Shown in pieces: positions 16,833 to 25,476 of a stretch of DNA of 54,194 nt. The stretch is from contig JAKUUM010000014.1 of assembly GCA_022447065.1 (NCBI GenBank), positions 1 to 54,194 of the forward strand. Reading direction: 5' to 3'. Made by a program: the position numbers and the translations under genes. Position 1 is the stretch's first letter, and the number at the start of each line of letters is the position of its first letter. The notes under the pieces were generated by a model that was given only the letters and a program-made list of their open reading frames with translations, had not been told where the DNA came from and searched no databases. Source of the stretch: SAR86 cluster bacterium (lineage in GTDB: Bacteria; Pseudomonadota; Gammaproteobacteria; Magnimaribacterales; Magnimaribacteraceae).

Positions 16833-17174
16833 ATGACAGATAATATTGAATACATTCCAGTAGCCGATGCAACAGATATTGAACCAGGACATTCAGTTTC
16901 AGTGAATGTAAATGGAACCAATATCCTTATTTGCAATACCGAAGAGGGTTTTTTTGCCGTTCAAGACATGTGCACTCACGAACTTGTTCCACTTTGTGGC
17001 GGGTATATTCAAGGAACTTTAATCAGCTGTCCTCTACATGGTGCTGTCTATGATTTGAAATCTGGAGAGGTTATGGCTCCACCTGCCTTTGAAGACCTTC
17101 AAACTTTCAAGCTAAAAATAGAGGGTACTTCTATAAGCGTAGAATCTCCTACAGGTAAATCTCTTAATTTTTAA
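16833..17174 (+). CDS. Rieske [2Fe-2S] ferredoxin
   Basis: This 113-residue soluble Rieske protein has the cluster ligands C47-T-H49 and C66-P-L-H69. Their spacing is typical of ferredoxins that feed electrons to ring-hydroxylating dioxygenases, and it lacks the disulfide cysteines of cytochrome bc1 Rieske proteins. It would carry electrons from a reductase to a terminal oxygenase; neither partner is visible in the window. NirD-like proteins share the fold but normally follow nirB, which is not present. It is co-transcribed with the NTT-like carrier and precedes a crotonase gene by 48 bases. Confidence 0.85.
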   Translation: MTDNIEYIPVADATDIEPGHSVSVNVNGTNILICNTEEGFFAVQDMCTHELVPLCGGYIQGTLISCPLHGAVYDLKSGEVMAPPAFEDLQTFKLKIEGTSISVESPTGKSLNF

Positions 17175-17222
17175 TTTAATTTAAGCTGTGTATCATAAAT
17201 TTGTATCTGGGGACCAAATAGT

Positions 17223-18062
17223 ATGGGGAAGGAATTGAAATTTATAATTACTGAAAATTCGGGTGACGGAATAAGAAGAATAATTCTAAACCGCCCTGAA
17301 AAAAGAAATGCTTTATCCAACTCTCTTCGCAAAGAACTTTTTTCTTGTTTGGAAGAAGCAGATCAAGAACAAGAAGTAAGAGTTATAGTAATTAGCGGTG
17401 CAGGAACTTGTTTTAGTTCAGGTTATGATTTATCTTCTGACGTTGCCTCTGATCTTCCTTATCACACAGGCAAAACAGATGGATTTTGGCCTAGACACGT
17501 AGTCGAGGGAGCATTTAGGATTTGGGATTTGTCTAAACCTGTCATAGCTCAAGTTCACGGGTATTGTTTAGCAGGAGGAACAGAATTAGCTACGGCATGC
17601 GATTTGGTCTATGTAGCAGAAGACGCTGAGATTGGGTATCCAGTCGTAAGGTCAATGAGTCCCCCTGACAATCAGTTTTTTCCATGGCTGTTAGGAATGA
17701 GAAATGCCATGGAGATGATGTTAACGGGGCAGTCTATCTCTGGAAAAGAAGCAGTTGAAAAGGGTTTTGCTAACAAATGCTTTAAAGCAAAGGATCTAGA
17801 AAAAGAAGTTTTATCAATTGCAAAAAGAGTCGCAAAGGTTCCATCCGAACTGCAAGCGATAAATAAAAGAGCAGTCCACAGGCAAATGGAAATTATGGGT
17901 ATGCGAGCAGGCATCAGGGCAGGAACAGAGATCCAGGCTTTAGCAATGCATTCCAAGGCAACCAGAGATCATTTGAAGGAACTGTCAGAAGGATTAACTA
18001 AAGCTCTTACTAAAAGAGATGCAAAATTTGGTGATTACAGGACTTCTAAGAAAAAGAAATAG
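17223..18062 (+). CDS. Enoyl-CoA hydratase/isomerase (crotonase) family protein
   Basis: This 279-residue cytoplasmic crotonase-fold protein has the two oxyanion-hole regions: CFSSGYDL near residue 68 and VHGYCLAGGTELATACDL near 116-133. Enzymes of this fold act on acyl-CoA thioesters by hydration, isomerisation, hydrolysis or ring cleavage. The usual second catalytic glutamate region reads YPVVRSMSPPD rather than a clear EvklGl(x)P motif, so it may not be a standard hydratase. The start is an ATG with a weak GGGGA site. The end overlaps the possible start of the small lipoprotein gene. Its CoA substrate is not evident. Confidence 0.8.
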   Translation: MGKELKFIITENSGDGIRRIILNRPEKRNALSNSLRKELFSCLEEADQEQEVRVIVISGAGTCFSSGYDLSSDVASDLPYHTGKTDGFWPRHVVEGAFRIWDLSKPVIAQVHGYCLAGGTELATACDLVYVAEDAEIGYPVVRSMSPPDNQFFPWLLGMRNAMEMMLTGQSISGKEAVEKGFANKCFKAKDLEKEVLSIAKRVAKVPSELQAINKRAVHRQMEIMGMRAGIRAGTEIQALAMHSKATRDHLKELSEGLTKALTKRDAKFGDYRTSKKKK

Positions 18063-18405
18063 AATCTTATTTTTAGGGTTTTTTTTCCTCTCAACTTGCT
18101 CTAATCAGCAGGAAATTCTCGGAGCTAAATGGACCGGAGATTCTGACTTCATGTTCATTACTGAAGATGAAATGAAAATGTATTACGCTACTAATATCCC
18201 TGGAAATTCAGCTTTCATTGGTAGTTTTTATGAGGTTTTAAAAGCTGAGACAAGTATAGTAATCGACCGACTTGAAGTTACCAACATTGAGTTTAAAGTT
18301 AGAACCGATGGAGTTCCATTTTGCAGGATCTGGGGTCAAGTGACGAAGTCAGCTGAGGAGTGCTATCTCTTGGCTTATGAATGTGAACCGGTTTATTCAG
18401 ATTAG
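18031..18405 (+). CDS. Small lipoprotein of unknown function
   Basis: This open frame encodes a basic leader (LLRKRNR), a hydrophobic run and the lipobox FLSTC, followed by a soluble domain of about 100 residues. That indicates a lipid-anchored envelope protein of roughly 124 residues. The start is uncertain: GTG at 18031 or TTG at 18028 lies eight to eleven bases after AAAGAGA, and an ATG at 18019 is also in frame. All overlap the 3' end of the crotonase gene in another frame. Three cysteines in the mature part (in PFCRIW, EECYLL and YECEP) may form a disulfide. No family is recognised. Confidence 0.6.
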   Translation: MITGLLRKRNRILFLGFFFLSTCSNQQEILGAKWTGDSDFMFITEDEMKMYYATNIPGNSAFIGSFYEVLKAETSIVIDRLEVTNIEFKVRTDGVPFCRIWGQVTKSAEECYLLAYECEPVYSD

Positions 18406-18545
18406 TCCTCCGTAAGAACCACCATCTAACTGAAATTTTGTCCTGAAATATATCCTGCATGTACGCAACAAAGAAAAGCACAGGTAGCTCCAAATTCTTT
18501 AGGTTCACCAAAACGTTTAAGCCAGTTTAAATCAACTAGATAGTT
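18397..18545 (-). pseudogene. Degenerate C-terminal remnant of a short-chain dehydrogenase
   Basis: Immediately downstream of the intact SDR gene, the minus strand reads LKRFGEPKEFGATCAF, then HAGYISGQNF, then after a one-base shift QLDGGSYGGLI and a TGA at 18397. This is the canonical tail of a 3-oxoacyl-reductase-like SDR (RxGxPEEFGxxxAFL, then GYITGQNxxxDGGxYxG). A base appears to be missing near 18434-18439, and the rest of the gene is absent. It overlaps the neighbour's stop only in a different frame. It is probably the leftover of a second SDR deleted from this locus, perhaps by recombination with the intact copy. Confidence 0.75.
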
Positions 18546-19300
18546 AGATGATATCCACCATCCACTAAAAAAATTTCTCCAGTAACAGTTTTAGAGATAT
18601 CAATAAAATTGTAAATACCGTCAGCAACTTGCTCTGGAGTTACAGCAAGACTAAGTGGTGTATTGGCTTCAATATTCTTTAGGGAGGCGTTATAGAGATC
18701 ATCTCCTAATCCTTTTCTGAGCCAATCTCCCTGGATGAAACCTGGACAGACGGCATTTACCCTAATAGGTCCAAGACTTCTTGCCATTGATTTGGTCATA
18801 GTGTTAAGAGCCCCTTTAGAAGAGGCATAAGCCATTGAACTTCCTATGCCCTTAATGCCTGCAATTGATGAAATATTTACTACACTTGGATTGTCACTTT
18901 TCAGTAGATATTCTTTACAAGCTCTTACCATTTGGAAGGGTCCCACAACATTAACCCTATATATATGAAGAAAATCTTCAGCATCTAACCCATCGAGATC
19001 AGCATGATTAAAAACAAACTTAGTTGTACCTGCATTATTTACTAGACTATCAATACGGCCCCATTTAGAAACTGTTTCCTGAATTGTTTTTCTGCAAGCT
19101 GCATCATCAGAAACATCAGCTTTAATTGCAAGTGCTTCAGCACCTAATTTTTCACATTCTTTAACTACTTGGTGGGCATCAATGATAGTTGAGGTGCAGG
19201 TTATGGTTACATTCCAACCCTTTGAAGAAAGAAGCTTAGCAGTGGCTTCTCCTACTCCTCTGCTACCTCCAGTAATTATTGCTACAGGTCTGTTTGGCAT
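18536..19300 (-). CDS. Short-chain dehydrogenase/reductase
   Basis: This 254-residue classical SDR has the nucleotide-binding motif TGGSRGVG (residues 10-17), NNAG at about 89-92, the catalytic serine in ISSIAG and the YASSK motif with catalytic Tyr and Lys. It ends with the usual DGGYHLTI tail. Such enzymes oxidise or reduce alcohols, ketones or dihydrodiols with NAD(P). A CTS sequence after beta-strand 2 (ITCTSTI) hints at NADP preference, which is weak evidence. It is encoded 18 bases after the extradiol dioxygenase in the same direction, so a diol or alcohol dehydrogenase step in a ring-cleavage pathway is a reasonable inference. Confidence 0.85.
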   Translation of the reverse strand: MPNRPVAIITGGSRGVGEATAKLLSSKGWNVTITCTSTIIDAHQVVKECEKLGAEALAIKADVSDDAACRKTIQETVSKWGRIDSLVNNAGTTKFVFNHADLDGLDAEDFLHIYRVNVVGPFQMVRACKEYLLKSDNPSVVNISSIAGIKGIGSSMAYASSKGALNTMTKSMARSLGPIRVNAVCPGFIQGDWLRKGLGDDLYNASLKNIEANTPLSLAVTPEQVADGIYNFIDISKTVTGEIFLVDGGYHLTI

Positions 19301-19318
19301 TTTTTCTCCTTTATTAAA

Positions 19319-20293
19319 TTAAACCCCTTCTTTGTTCCCAAATGTATTTGTAATATCAGGACCCCATTGCATACCAGCAGCTATTTCAATTGATGTTTTC
19401 TCGACCTCTTTTTTATTATCGAAGACATCACTATCAGTCATATGCTCATAAATATGACCATAAGGTGATCTCCAATAATCAAATATTTGACTGCCAAGGA
19501 AGTGTCTCCCTATACCCCATTCATGCCTATACCCTTTTTCCTTTAGAACTTCATGCCCCAAGAAGACATCATCTATATCTACCACTTCAAAAGAAATGTG
19601 ATTTAGCCCACTTTTTCCTTCAGATCCTAAATTTGATTGAATAAGGAAAGTGTGATGGTCTGTAAGCTCATCACCCAAATCACATCTAGCAAATATTGCA
19701 GCATAGATATCAGTGTTAGGTACTTCAACAATATCTGTTGGAATGAAACCTAAATGTTGGTTATACCATGTTAAAGAAACCTTAGGATCAGTTACATTTA
19801 TTCCGGCATGGCCTAATTTTTTAATAACAGAAGACCTGGGTTTACCTACTCTTTTAGTTTTGTTAATTCTTTTAAAATTTTCTTTTCCCTTTCCGCCTAA
19901 ATTACTAGGGTTTGGAGTTAATAAATCAATATCTACTTCCCTTTCTTCAATACCATATACGACTTGAACTTCGATGCCATCAGGATCTAGTCCTGAAACT
20001 TTATTTCCTCCTCCTGGTGAACTCAATTCTTCAATGTCTGAGAAGCTTTCAAGTTTGCTTAACTTTTCTAGATCTTTAATTGAATCAGCATAGAAAGCGT
20101 GACCAATAAAAGCTCTTTCTCCTTTTTGAGCTACATGAATGTATTGCTGACTTCCAGCCCCATGCATGTAGAGAGTATCGTTTTCTAATGCAGCTCGACT
20201 CATTCCAAAATCGAATAAAAACTTTTCAAGCAGTTCTAAGTCAGGTACTTGTACTATTGAAAATGCTATATCCCTTACTTTTATTCCATCCAT
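19319..20293 (-). CDS. Type I extradiol ring-cleavage dioxygenase (VOC fold)
   Basis: This 324-residue, two-domain VOC protein carries the extradiol dioxygenase active site in its second half. Metal ligands H162 (LGHAGINV), H232 (GLNHISFEV) and E283 (HIYEHMTD) make the 2-His-1-carboxylate triad. Supporting residues H213/H214 (DHHTF), H264 (GRHFLG) and Y273 (FDYWRSPYGH) match second-sphere catalytic residues of BphC/catechol 2,3-dioxygenase. The reaction is Fe(II)-dependent meta cleavage of a catechol-like ring. The C-terminal 35 residues extend beyond the usual end. The gene is divergent from the FAH-family gene across about 80 bases, a typical pairing of ring cleavage and C-C bond hydrolysis. 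The exact catechol substrate is unknown. Confidence 0.85.
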   Translation of the reverse strand: MDGIKVRDIAFSIVQVPDLELLEKFLFDFGMSRAALENDTLYMHGAGSQQYIHVAQKGERAFIGHAFYADSIKDLEKLSKLESFSDIEELSSPGGGNKVSGLDPDGIEVQVVYGIEEREVDIDLLTPNPSNLGGKGKENFKRINKTKRVGKPRSSVIKKLGHAGINVTDPKVSLTWYNQHLGFIPTDIVEVPNTDIYAAIFARCDLGDELTDHHTFLIQSNLGSEGKSGLNHISFEVVDIDDVFLGHEVLKEKGYRHEWGIGRHFLGSQIFDYWRSPYGHIYEHMTDSDVFDNKKEVEKTSIEIAAGMQWGPDITNTFGNKEGV

Positions 20294-20375
20294 AACTTCT
20301 TCTCTTAATTCCTATGGTTTGTAAACTAATGCATGTATATTTCTTATGATTCTATTATAAAAAGGAGAAGAAAGT

Positions 20376-21257
20376 ATGAGATTAACGACTTACAGTTTCA
20401 ATGGTAAAGAGGGTATAGGCTCTATCTCCGGAGAAGCAATTATTCCTTTTGCTCAAGATTCATCTCTACCAAACAATATGCTTTCCTTCCTAGAAGGCGG
20501 CCCTAACTCATTAGAAGCTGCTGAAAACCTTTGCAGTCTTTCTAAAGATAGAATTTCCATAGCAGAAGTTAACTTAAAAGCTCCAATTACTAGACCTCCT
20601 AAGATAATTGCTATAGGTCTGAATTACTCTGATCACCTAGATGAAGTAAGAGCGGCTGGAAGAGAAATAGAAACGCCCGTGGTTCCAATGATATTTAATA
20701 AGCAGTCTTTATCAGTGGTTGGACCTTTTGATGACGTACATGACCCTAAGGTTTCAGAAATGTTGGATTTTGAAGGTGAGCTAACTTTTGTGATAGGAAA
20801 GCGGTGTCGCCATGTACCTAAAGAAAAGGCTCATGAAGTTATAGTTGGTTATACAATAGCCAATGATTTAAGCGTCAGAGATTGGCAATTTAGACATCCC
20901 ACGTTCACTATAGGAAAATCTTTTGATACGCATTGTCCTTTTGGACCAGCCATCGTGACTCCAGATGAGATATCGGACCCACACAACCTTGATCTCACTA
21001 CAAAAGTGAATGGTGAACAAAGGCAATTTTCTAATACTAAGCACTTGATTTTTAATTGTTTTGATCTAGTAGAACACTTGTCTACAGCTTTTACTTTGGA
21101 ACCAGGAGATTTAGTTTTAACTGGCACACCTGGAGGCGTAGGGGTCGTAGAAGGTAAGTTTCTCAAGCAAGGAGATGTTATTAAAATTTCTATAGCTGAA
21201 CTAGGTTATATTGAAAATAAAGTTATTGATGAGCCAGATACTACTGTGATGGTTTAG
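20376..21257 (+). CDS. Fumarylacetoacetate hydrolase (FAH) family protein
   Basis: This 293-residue protein has the FAH catalytic fold in its last two thirds. KIIAIGLNYSDHLDE (76-90) leads the domain, and metal ligands E133 and E135 (DFEGELTFVIG) and D164 (ANDLSVRDWQ) are present, with LTGTPGGVG near residues 249-257. The family hydrolyses C-C bonds of acylpyruvates, decarboxylates or hydrates ring-cleavage products, or isomerises them. A strong ribosome site, AAGGAGAAG, lies seven bases before the ATG. It heads a run of five plus-strand genes (FAH, SDR, crotonase, CoA ligase, SDR) that look like one catabolic operon, and faces the extradiol dioxygenase gene. Confidence 0.9.
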   Translation: MRLTTYSFNGKEGIGSISGEAIIPFAQDSSLPNNMLSFLEGGPNSLEAAENLCSLSKDRISIAEVNLKAPITRPPKIIAIGLNYSDHLDEVRAAGREIETPVVPMIFNKQSLSVVGPFDDVHDPKVSEMLDFEGELTFVIGKRCRHVPKEKAHEVIVGYTIANDLSVRDWQFRHPTFTIGKSFDTHCPFGPAIVTPDEISDPHNLDLTTKVNGEQRQFSNTKHLIFNCFDLVEHLSTAFTLEPGDLVLTGTPGGVGVVEGKFLKQGDVIKISIAELGYIENKVIDEPDTTVMV

Positions 21258-21334
21258 AAAAAGACAAATTCAAAAGGGTATTCTTTAGTTGAATTAAGTA
21301 GGGTAAACTGCTTTTTCAGCATATGGGAGGAGAG

Positions 21335-22099
21335 ATGTTCGATTTAAAAGGAAAAAGTGCAATTATCACTGGTTCTTCAAAGGGGATAGGCAAATCAATT
21401 GCATTGCAGATGGCTCTGCACGGAGCCAAAGTGGTTGTGTCTAGTAGGAAGTCAGATGTATGTGAGGAAACTGCTAAAGAAATTAACGCTGCTTGTGAAG
21501 GTCTAGAAGGCGAAGCCATAGTTATTCCTTGTAATATTTCTGACAAAGCAGCAATGCAGATGCTAGTTGACGAAACTAGAAACCAATTTGGTAAGATAGA
21601 TATTTTGGTTTGCAACGCAGCGACTAATCCTTTTTTTGGTTCTTTATTAGATATTCCTGAAGAAGCTTTTGATAAGGTTATGAATAACAACATTAAAAGT
21701 AATCATCTTTTGTGCAATATGGTTCTTCCAGAAATGATAGAAAGAAAAGACGGTAATATTATTATTATTTCTTCGGTTGGAGGATTAAGAGGCAGTGCTG
21801 TGCTTGGAGCTTATGATATATCTAAAGCAGCAGATATTATGCTGGTTAAAAACCTTGCCATAGAGTTTGGCCCCCATAACGTTAGGACAAATGCCATTGC
21901 ACCAGGTCTTTTTAGGACTGACTTTGCAAAAGCTCTTTGGGAAAACCCTGAGATACTAAAGCAATCTACAGCCAGTTGCCCTCTGAGAAGGATTGGTGAA
22001 CCTGATGAGATAGGAGGAGCGGCAGTATTTTTAGCTTCCAGCGCAGGAAGCTTTATGAATGGACATACTTTAGTAATTGATGGCGGATCAACAGCTTAG
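21335..22099 (+). CDS. Short-chain dehydrogenase/reductase (FabG-like)
   Basis: This SDR of about 254 residues has TGSSKGIG as nucleotide-binding motif, CNAA in place of NNAG, catalytic serine in ISSVGG, and YDISK supplying Tyr and Lys. It ends with NGHTLVIDGGSTA. An upstream ATG at 21323 is in frame, but the run GGGAGGAGAG that it would encode is a much better ribosome site for the ATG at 21335, so the shorter form is preferred. The gap to the FAH gene is 77 bases and to the crotonase gene only nine. It probably oxidises a hydroxyacyl-CoA or alcohol intermediate of the operon's pathway. Confidence 0.85.
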   Translation: MFDLKGKSAIITGSSKGIGKSIALQMALHGAKVVVSSRKSDVCEETAKEINAACEGLEGEAIVIPCNISDKAAMQMLVDETRNQFGKIDILVCNAATNPFFGSLLDIPEEAFDKVMNNNIKSNHLLCNMVLPEMIERKDGNIIIISSVGGLRGSAVLGAYDISKAADIMLVKNLAIEFGPHNVRTNAIAPGLFRTDFAKALWENPEILKQSTASCPLRRIGEPDEIGGAAVFLASSAGSFMNGHTLVIDGGSTA

Positions 22100-22108
22100 G
22101 AGATAAAT

Positions 22109-22927
22109 ATGAGTGATGTAGTACTTTTTGATAAAAAGGAAGGAGTGGCAACGGTCACATTAAATAGACCTGATCGACTGAATGCAGTCACTGGTGAACT
22201 TAGGGCTCGTTTGAGAGAAACACTTGACGATGCTTGCAAAGATGATGAAGTGAAAGTCATCATCGTAACCGGAGCTGGAAGAGGCTTTTGTGCTGGCGCT
22301 GATATGGAAGGATTAGCTGCTACTAGCGAGGGCAGGTCTCAAGGTGAGGAGATTAGTGCGGAAGAAAGAAATTATGCGGCAAATAATGTCAAAGGCTTTG
22401 ATGGAGGCTTTAGTTATTTTCCCACATTACCCAAACCAATTATTGCTGCTATTAATGGGCCAGCTGCAGGCGTTGGATTTATTATGGCACTTTACTGTGA
22501 CATAAGATTTGCTAAAGAAGGGGCTGTTTTCTCTAGTGCGTTCTCAAAAAGAGGACTTATAGCTGAATGGGGTGTGGGTTGGATACTTCCCAGATTAGTA
22601 GGTATTGCAAGAGCCAATGACATACTTTTTACTTCTAGAAGAATTACTGCTAAGGAAGCTGAGACTATGGGAATAGTAAATAAAACGTTCCCAGAAGAAG
22701 AGTTCGAAAGTTCTGTCTTTGAATACGCAAAGGAATTAGCTTCTTCTGTTTCCCCAAGATCAGTCAGAATTATGAAGGAGCAAATATATAATGCTCAAGC
22801 AGAAACTATTGAAGAAAATTTAAAGAGTTCCATGCATGCCATGGTTGAAAGTTTTGATTCAGAAGACTTCAAAGAGGGTGTTTCTCATTTTGTAGAAAAG
22901 AGGGAGCCTAAGTTTACAGGGAAGTAA
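22109..22927 (+). CDS. Enoyl-CoA hydratase/isomerase family protein
   Basis: This 272-residue crotonase has the first oxyanion region RGFCAGADMEG (about residues 60-70) and the second INGPAAGVGFIMALYCD (about 116-132). The helix EWGVGWILPRLVG supplies the second-glutamate area, where E152 in LIAEWGVG may act in catalysis. The sequence after the second motif resembles the isomerase/2-cyclohexenylcarbonyl-type branch more than short-chain EchA. A good AGGAG site precedes the ATG, and the stop is two bases before the CoA-ligase start. It acts on CoA thioesters made by that ligase, by context. Confidence 0.85.
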   Translation: MSDVVLFDKKEGVATVTLNRPDRLNAVTGELRARLRETLDDACKDDEVKVIIVTGAGRGFCAGADMEGLAATSEGRSQGEEISAEERNYAANNVKGFDGGFSYFPTLPKPIIAAINGPAAGVGFIMALYCDIRFAKEGAVFSSAFSKRGLIAEWGVGWILPRLVGIARANDILFTSRRITAKEAETMGIVNKTFPEEEFESSVFEYAKELASSVSPRSVRIMKEQIYNAQAETIEENLKSSMHAMVESFDSEDFKEGVSHFVEKREPKFTGK

Positions 22928-22929
22928 AT

Positions 22930-24645
22930 ATGCACATAAGTGAATTTGCTAAAAAGGAAGGAAGAGAAGCACTAGCTAAAGAACAATCAAAAGAAGGTTT
23001 GTTTGAATTAAAAAAACAGACCATTCGGGGCAATGAATATAACGTCTTTGTCAATGTACCTCAAAATCTTTATGAATATTTTCAATTTGCCTTGATTCAC
23101 GGCGAGTGGGACTTCCTTGCTTATGAAGATGAAAGTTATAAGTACCAGGAAGTATTAAATATCTCTGCGGGATTATCCCGCCTTTTGGTTGATAAATATG
23201 AAATCAATAAGGGCGACTCAGTGGCCTTTTCCATGCGTAACTATCCAGAGTGGATATACAGTTACATTGCAGTTACTTCAATTGGAGCTATTGCAGTACC
23301 TTTAAATTCGTGGTGGCAAGGAGAAGAACTTGAATATGGCATAAACCATAGTGAGTCAAAAGTTTTTATTGCTGATGATGAAAGATTACAAAGACTTGAA
23401 GGGCGCATTAAAGAAATTCCTAGAATAGGGGTTAGATGTGACGTGAGTGGTTTTACTAACACCGTCTCTTTTGATGAGGTAGTACAACCTAAAGACAGTT
23501 TCCCGCAAGTAGAAATTCATCCTGAAGATGACGCCAGTGTTATGTACACTTCTGGAAGTACTGGATATCCGAAAGGAGTGGTTACAACTCATAGAAGTAT
23601 TATTAATACCCCAGTTGCCTGGGCTTTTCTTGCTAACCTTGCTTCTAACATAGAGACAGATGGAACGACACAAGTTTTTGCACAACCAGATTCCCCCTGC
23701 ACTTTGGCTGCTGTTCCTTTGTTTCATGTGACCGGTTCGCATTCAAATTTTCTATTGTCACTGGTGTCAGGTACAAGAATAGTTTTGATGTATAAATGGG
23801 ATCCTGTAAAAGCAATAGAACTAATTGAAAAATACAAAGTTACATCCTTTTCTGGAGTTCCTACTATGGCTCAAGATATTTTAAAGGCTAGCAAAAAAAA
23901 CCCTAATAGAGATATATCAAGCTTAGTCAGTCTTGGAGGAGGAGGTGCAGCTAGACCTCCTGAACAGATTTTAGCTCAAGAAAAAGAACACCCAACTAAA
24001 ATTGCAGGTGTAGGTTATGGGTTGACAGAAACCAATGCAGGGGGAACCAATGCCAGTGGCAAATTACTTTACGACAAGCCTGACACTGCCGGATTTCCCA
24101 CACCTCTCATACATGAGATTAAAATAATTGATGATAAAGGCAACGAAGTACCTACTGGCGAAAAGGGAGAAGTGGCGATTAAGTCTGTTTCAAATTTTAG
24201 ATGCTATTTAAAGGACGAAGAAGCAACAAATGAACTACTAGATTCAGAAGGCTGGTTTAGAAGTGGTGATATAGGTTGTTTAGATGAAGATGGTTTTCTA
24301 TATATAAAAGATCGAATTAAAGACATTGTGATTAGAGGGGGAGAAAATATAGCCTGTTTGGAGATAGAAGCAGTTATGGCAGAGCATCCTGCAATAGCGG
24401 AAGCATCAGTATTCGGAGTTCCTGATGAACGTTTAGGTGAAAGTTTAGCGTCCAGGATTGCTCTGAACCCCGGGATGACTACCACAGAAGAAGAAATTTC
24501 TTCCTTTTTAGAGAAAAAGATAGCTAAATTTAAAATACCCTCACGTATGTGGTTTCAGGAAGAACAACTTCCCAGGATTGCTTCAGGGAAAACAGCTAAA
24601 AAACAAATGCGCGAGGAAGCTATTAAAGAATTAGGATTAGGATGA
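22930..24645 (+). CDS. AMP-dependent acyl-CoA synthetase/ligase
   Basis: This 571-residue adenylate-forming enzyme activates a carboxylic acid with ATP and CoA. Core motifs are the phosphate-binding T207-SGSTGYP-K215-G, the adenine motif GYGLTETNAG, the hinge-region GWFRSGDIG with DRIKDIVIRGGENI, and the C-terminal catalytic lysine K554 in RIASGKTAKK. The full length and motif set point to a class I fatty- or aryl-acid CoA ligase; chain length or ring preference cannot be read with confidence. It lies in the middle of the FAH-SDR-crotonase operon and would load its substrate onto CoA for the flanking crotonase and SDRs. Confidence 0.9.
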   Translation: MHISEFAKKEGREALAKEQSKEGLFELKKQTIRGNEYNVFVNVPQNLYEYFQFALIHGEWDFLAYEDESYKYQEVLNISAGLSRLLVDKYEINKGDSVAFSMRNYPEWIYSYIAVTSIGAIAVPLNSWWQGEELEYGINHSESKVFIADDERLQRLEGRIKEIPRIGVRCDVSGFTNTVSFDEVVQPKDSFPQVEIHPEDDASVMYTSGSTGYPKGVVTTHRSIINTPVAWAFLANLASNIETDGTTQVFAQPDSPCTLAAVPLFHVTGSHSNFLLSLVSGTRIVLMYKWDPVKAIELIEKYKVTSFSGVPTMAQDILKASKKNPNRDISSLVSLGGGGAARPPEQILAQEKEHPTKIAGVGYGLTETNAGGTNASGKLLYDKPDTAGFPTPLIHEIKIIDDKGNEVPTGEKGEVAIKSVSNFRCYLKDEEATNELLDSEGWFRSGDIGCLDEDGFLYIKDRIKDIVIRGGENIACLEIEAVMAEHPAIAEASVFGVPDERLGESLASRIALNPGMTTTEEEISSFLEKKIAKFKIPSRMWFQEEQLPRIASGKTAKKQMREEAIKELGLG

Positions 24646-24654
24646 GAAAATCAA

Positions 24655-25428
24655 ATGATAATCAAAGATAAAAGAGTTGTGGTCACTGGAGCAGCTAGTG
24701 GCATAGGAAAGGCTTTGGCCGTTGCTTTTAAAGAAGCAGAGGCTCAATCAGTTGTTGCGGTAGATATAAATTTAGAAGGGGCTGAAGAAACTGCGAAAGA
24801 TATCAACGGAATTTCAATAAAAGCCAACGTTGGACAAGAATCAGATATTCTTAATGTCATTGAGAAAGCTAATGAACTTTCTGGAGGCATTGATATCTTT
24901 TGTTCCAATGCCGGAATCGGAGGAGTCCATGGTTTCTTTGATGCAAAAAACGAAGATTGGCAGAACATTTGGGAAGTTAATGTGATGTCACATATTTATG
25001 CCGCTAGGAACGTTTTGCCGCAAATGTTAGAACGTGGAGAAGGTTACTTAATGAGCACGGCTTCTGCTGCAGGTCTTCTAACACAAATAGGATCAGCTGG
25101 TTATTCAGTTACCAAAGCAGCTGCAGTTAGTTTTGCTGAATGGATAAAAATTACCTATGGCAAGAAAGGTATAGGGGTTTCTTGTTTATGTCCTCAGGCA
25201 GTAAGGACTGCAATGACAGCAGGGGGACCAGGAGTTGCTGGGATAGACGGAATGATAGAACCAGAAGAAGCTGCAGCTGATGTTTTAGATGCGATTGAGA
25301 AAGATAGGTTTTTGGTTACTCCACATGCCGAAGTACTTGAGTACATTAAAAGAAAAGGTACTGATCGTGATAGATGGATAAGCGGCATGCAAAGATTACA
25401 AGAAAGATTTGAAGAGATGATACCCTAG
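24655..25428 (+). CDS. Short-chain dehydrogenase/reductase
   Basis: This 257-residue SDR has TGAASGIG as cofactor motif, SNAG in place of NNAG, serine in STASAAG and YSVTK with the catalytic Tyr-Lys pair. The cofactor strand-2 acidic residue (AVDIN) suggests NAD. The C-terminal part (SGMQRLQERFEEMIP) is not the common DGG tail, so it belongs to the branch that lacks it. The ATG follows AGGATGAG by a few bases and begins ten bases after the ligase stop. It ends the operon; the next gene converges from the other strand after 48 bases. Confidence 0.85.
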   Translation: MIIKDKRVVVTGAASGIGKALAVAFKEAEAQSVVAVDINLEGAEETAKDINGISIKANVGQESDILNVIEKANELSGGIDIFCSNAGIGGVHGFFDAKNEDWQNIWEVNVMSHIYAARNVLPQMLERGEGYLMSTASAAGLLTQIGSAGYSVTKAAAVSFAEWIKITYGKKGIGVSCLCPQAVRTAMTAGGPGVAGIDGMIEPEEAAADVLDAIEKDRFLVTPHAEVLEYIKRKGTDRDRWISGMQRLQERFEEMIP

Positions 25429-25476
25429 TAAAAAGGCCATATTTCTATTCATAGCCTGCAAGTCATAAAGGAATTC

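Noticed and set aside
18299-18511. 70-codon minus-strand open frame as a separate gene
   Set aside because: It crosses the SDR remnant in the wrong frame for most of its length and the lipoprotein gene on the other strand, with no recognisable protein.
25429-25476. Bidirectional terminator between the convergent SDR and isoaspartyl peptidase genes
   Set aside because: Only a four-base AGGC/GCCT pairing is visible and no T-tract follows, so it is not supported.
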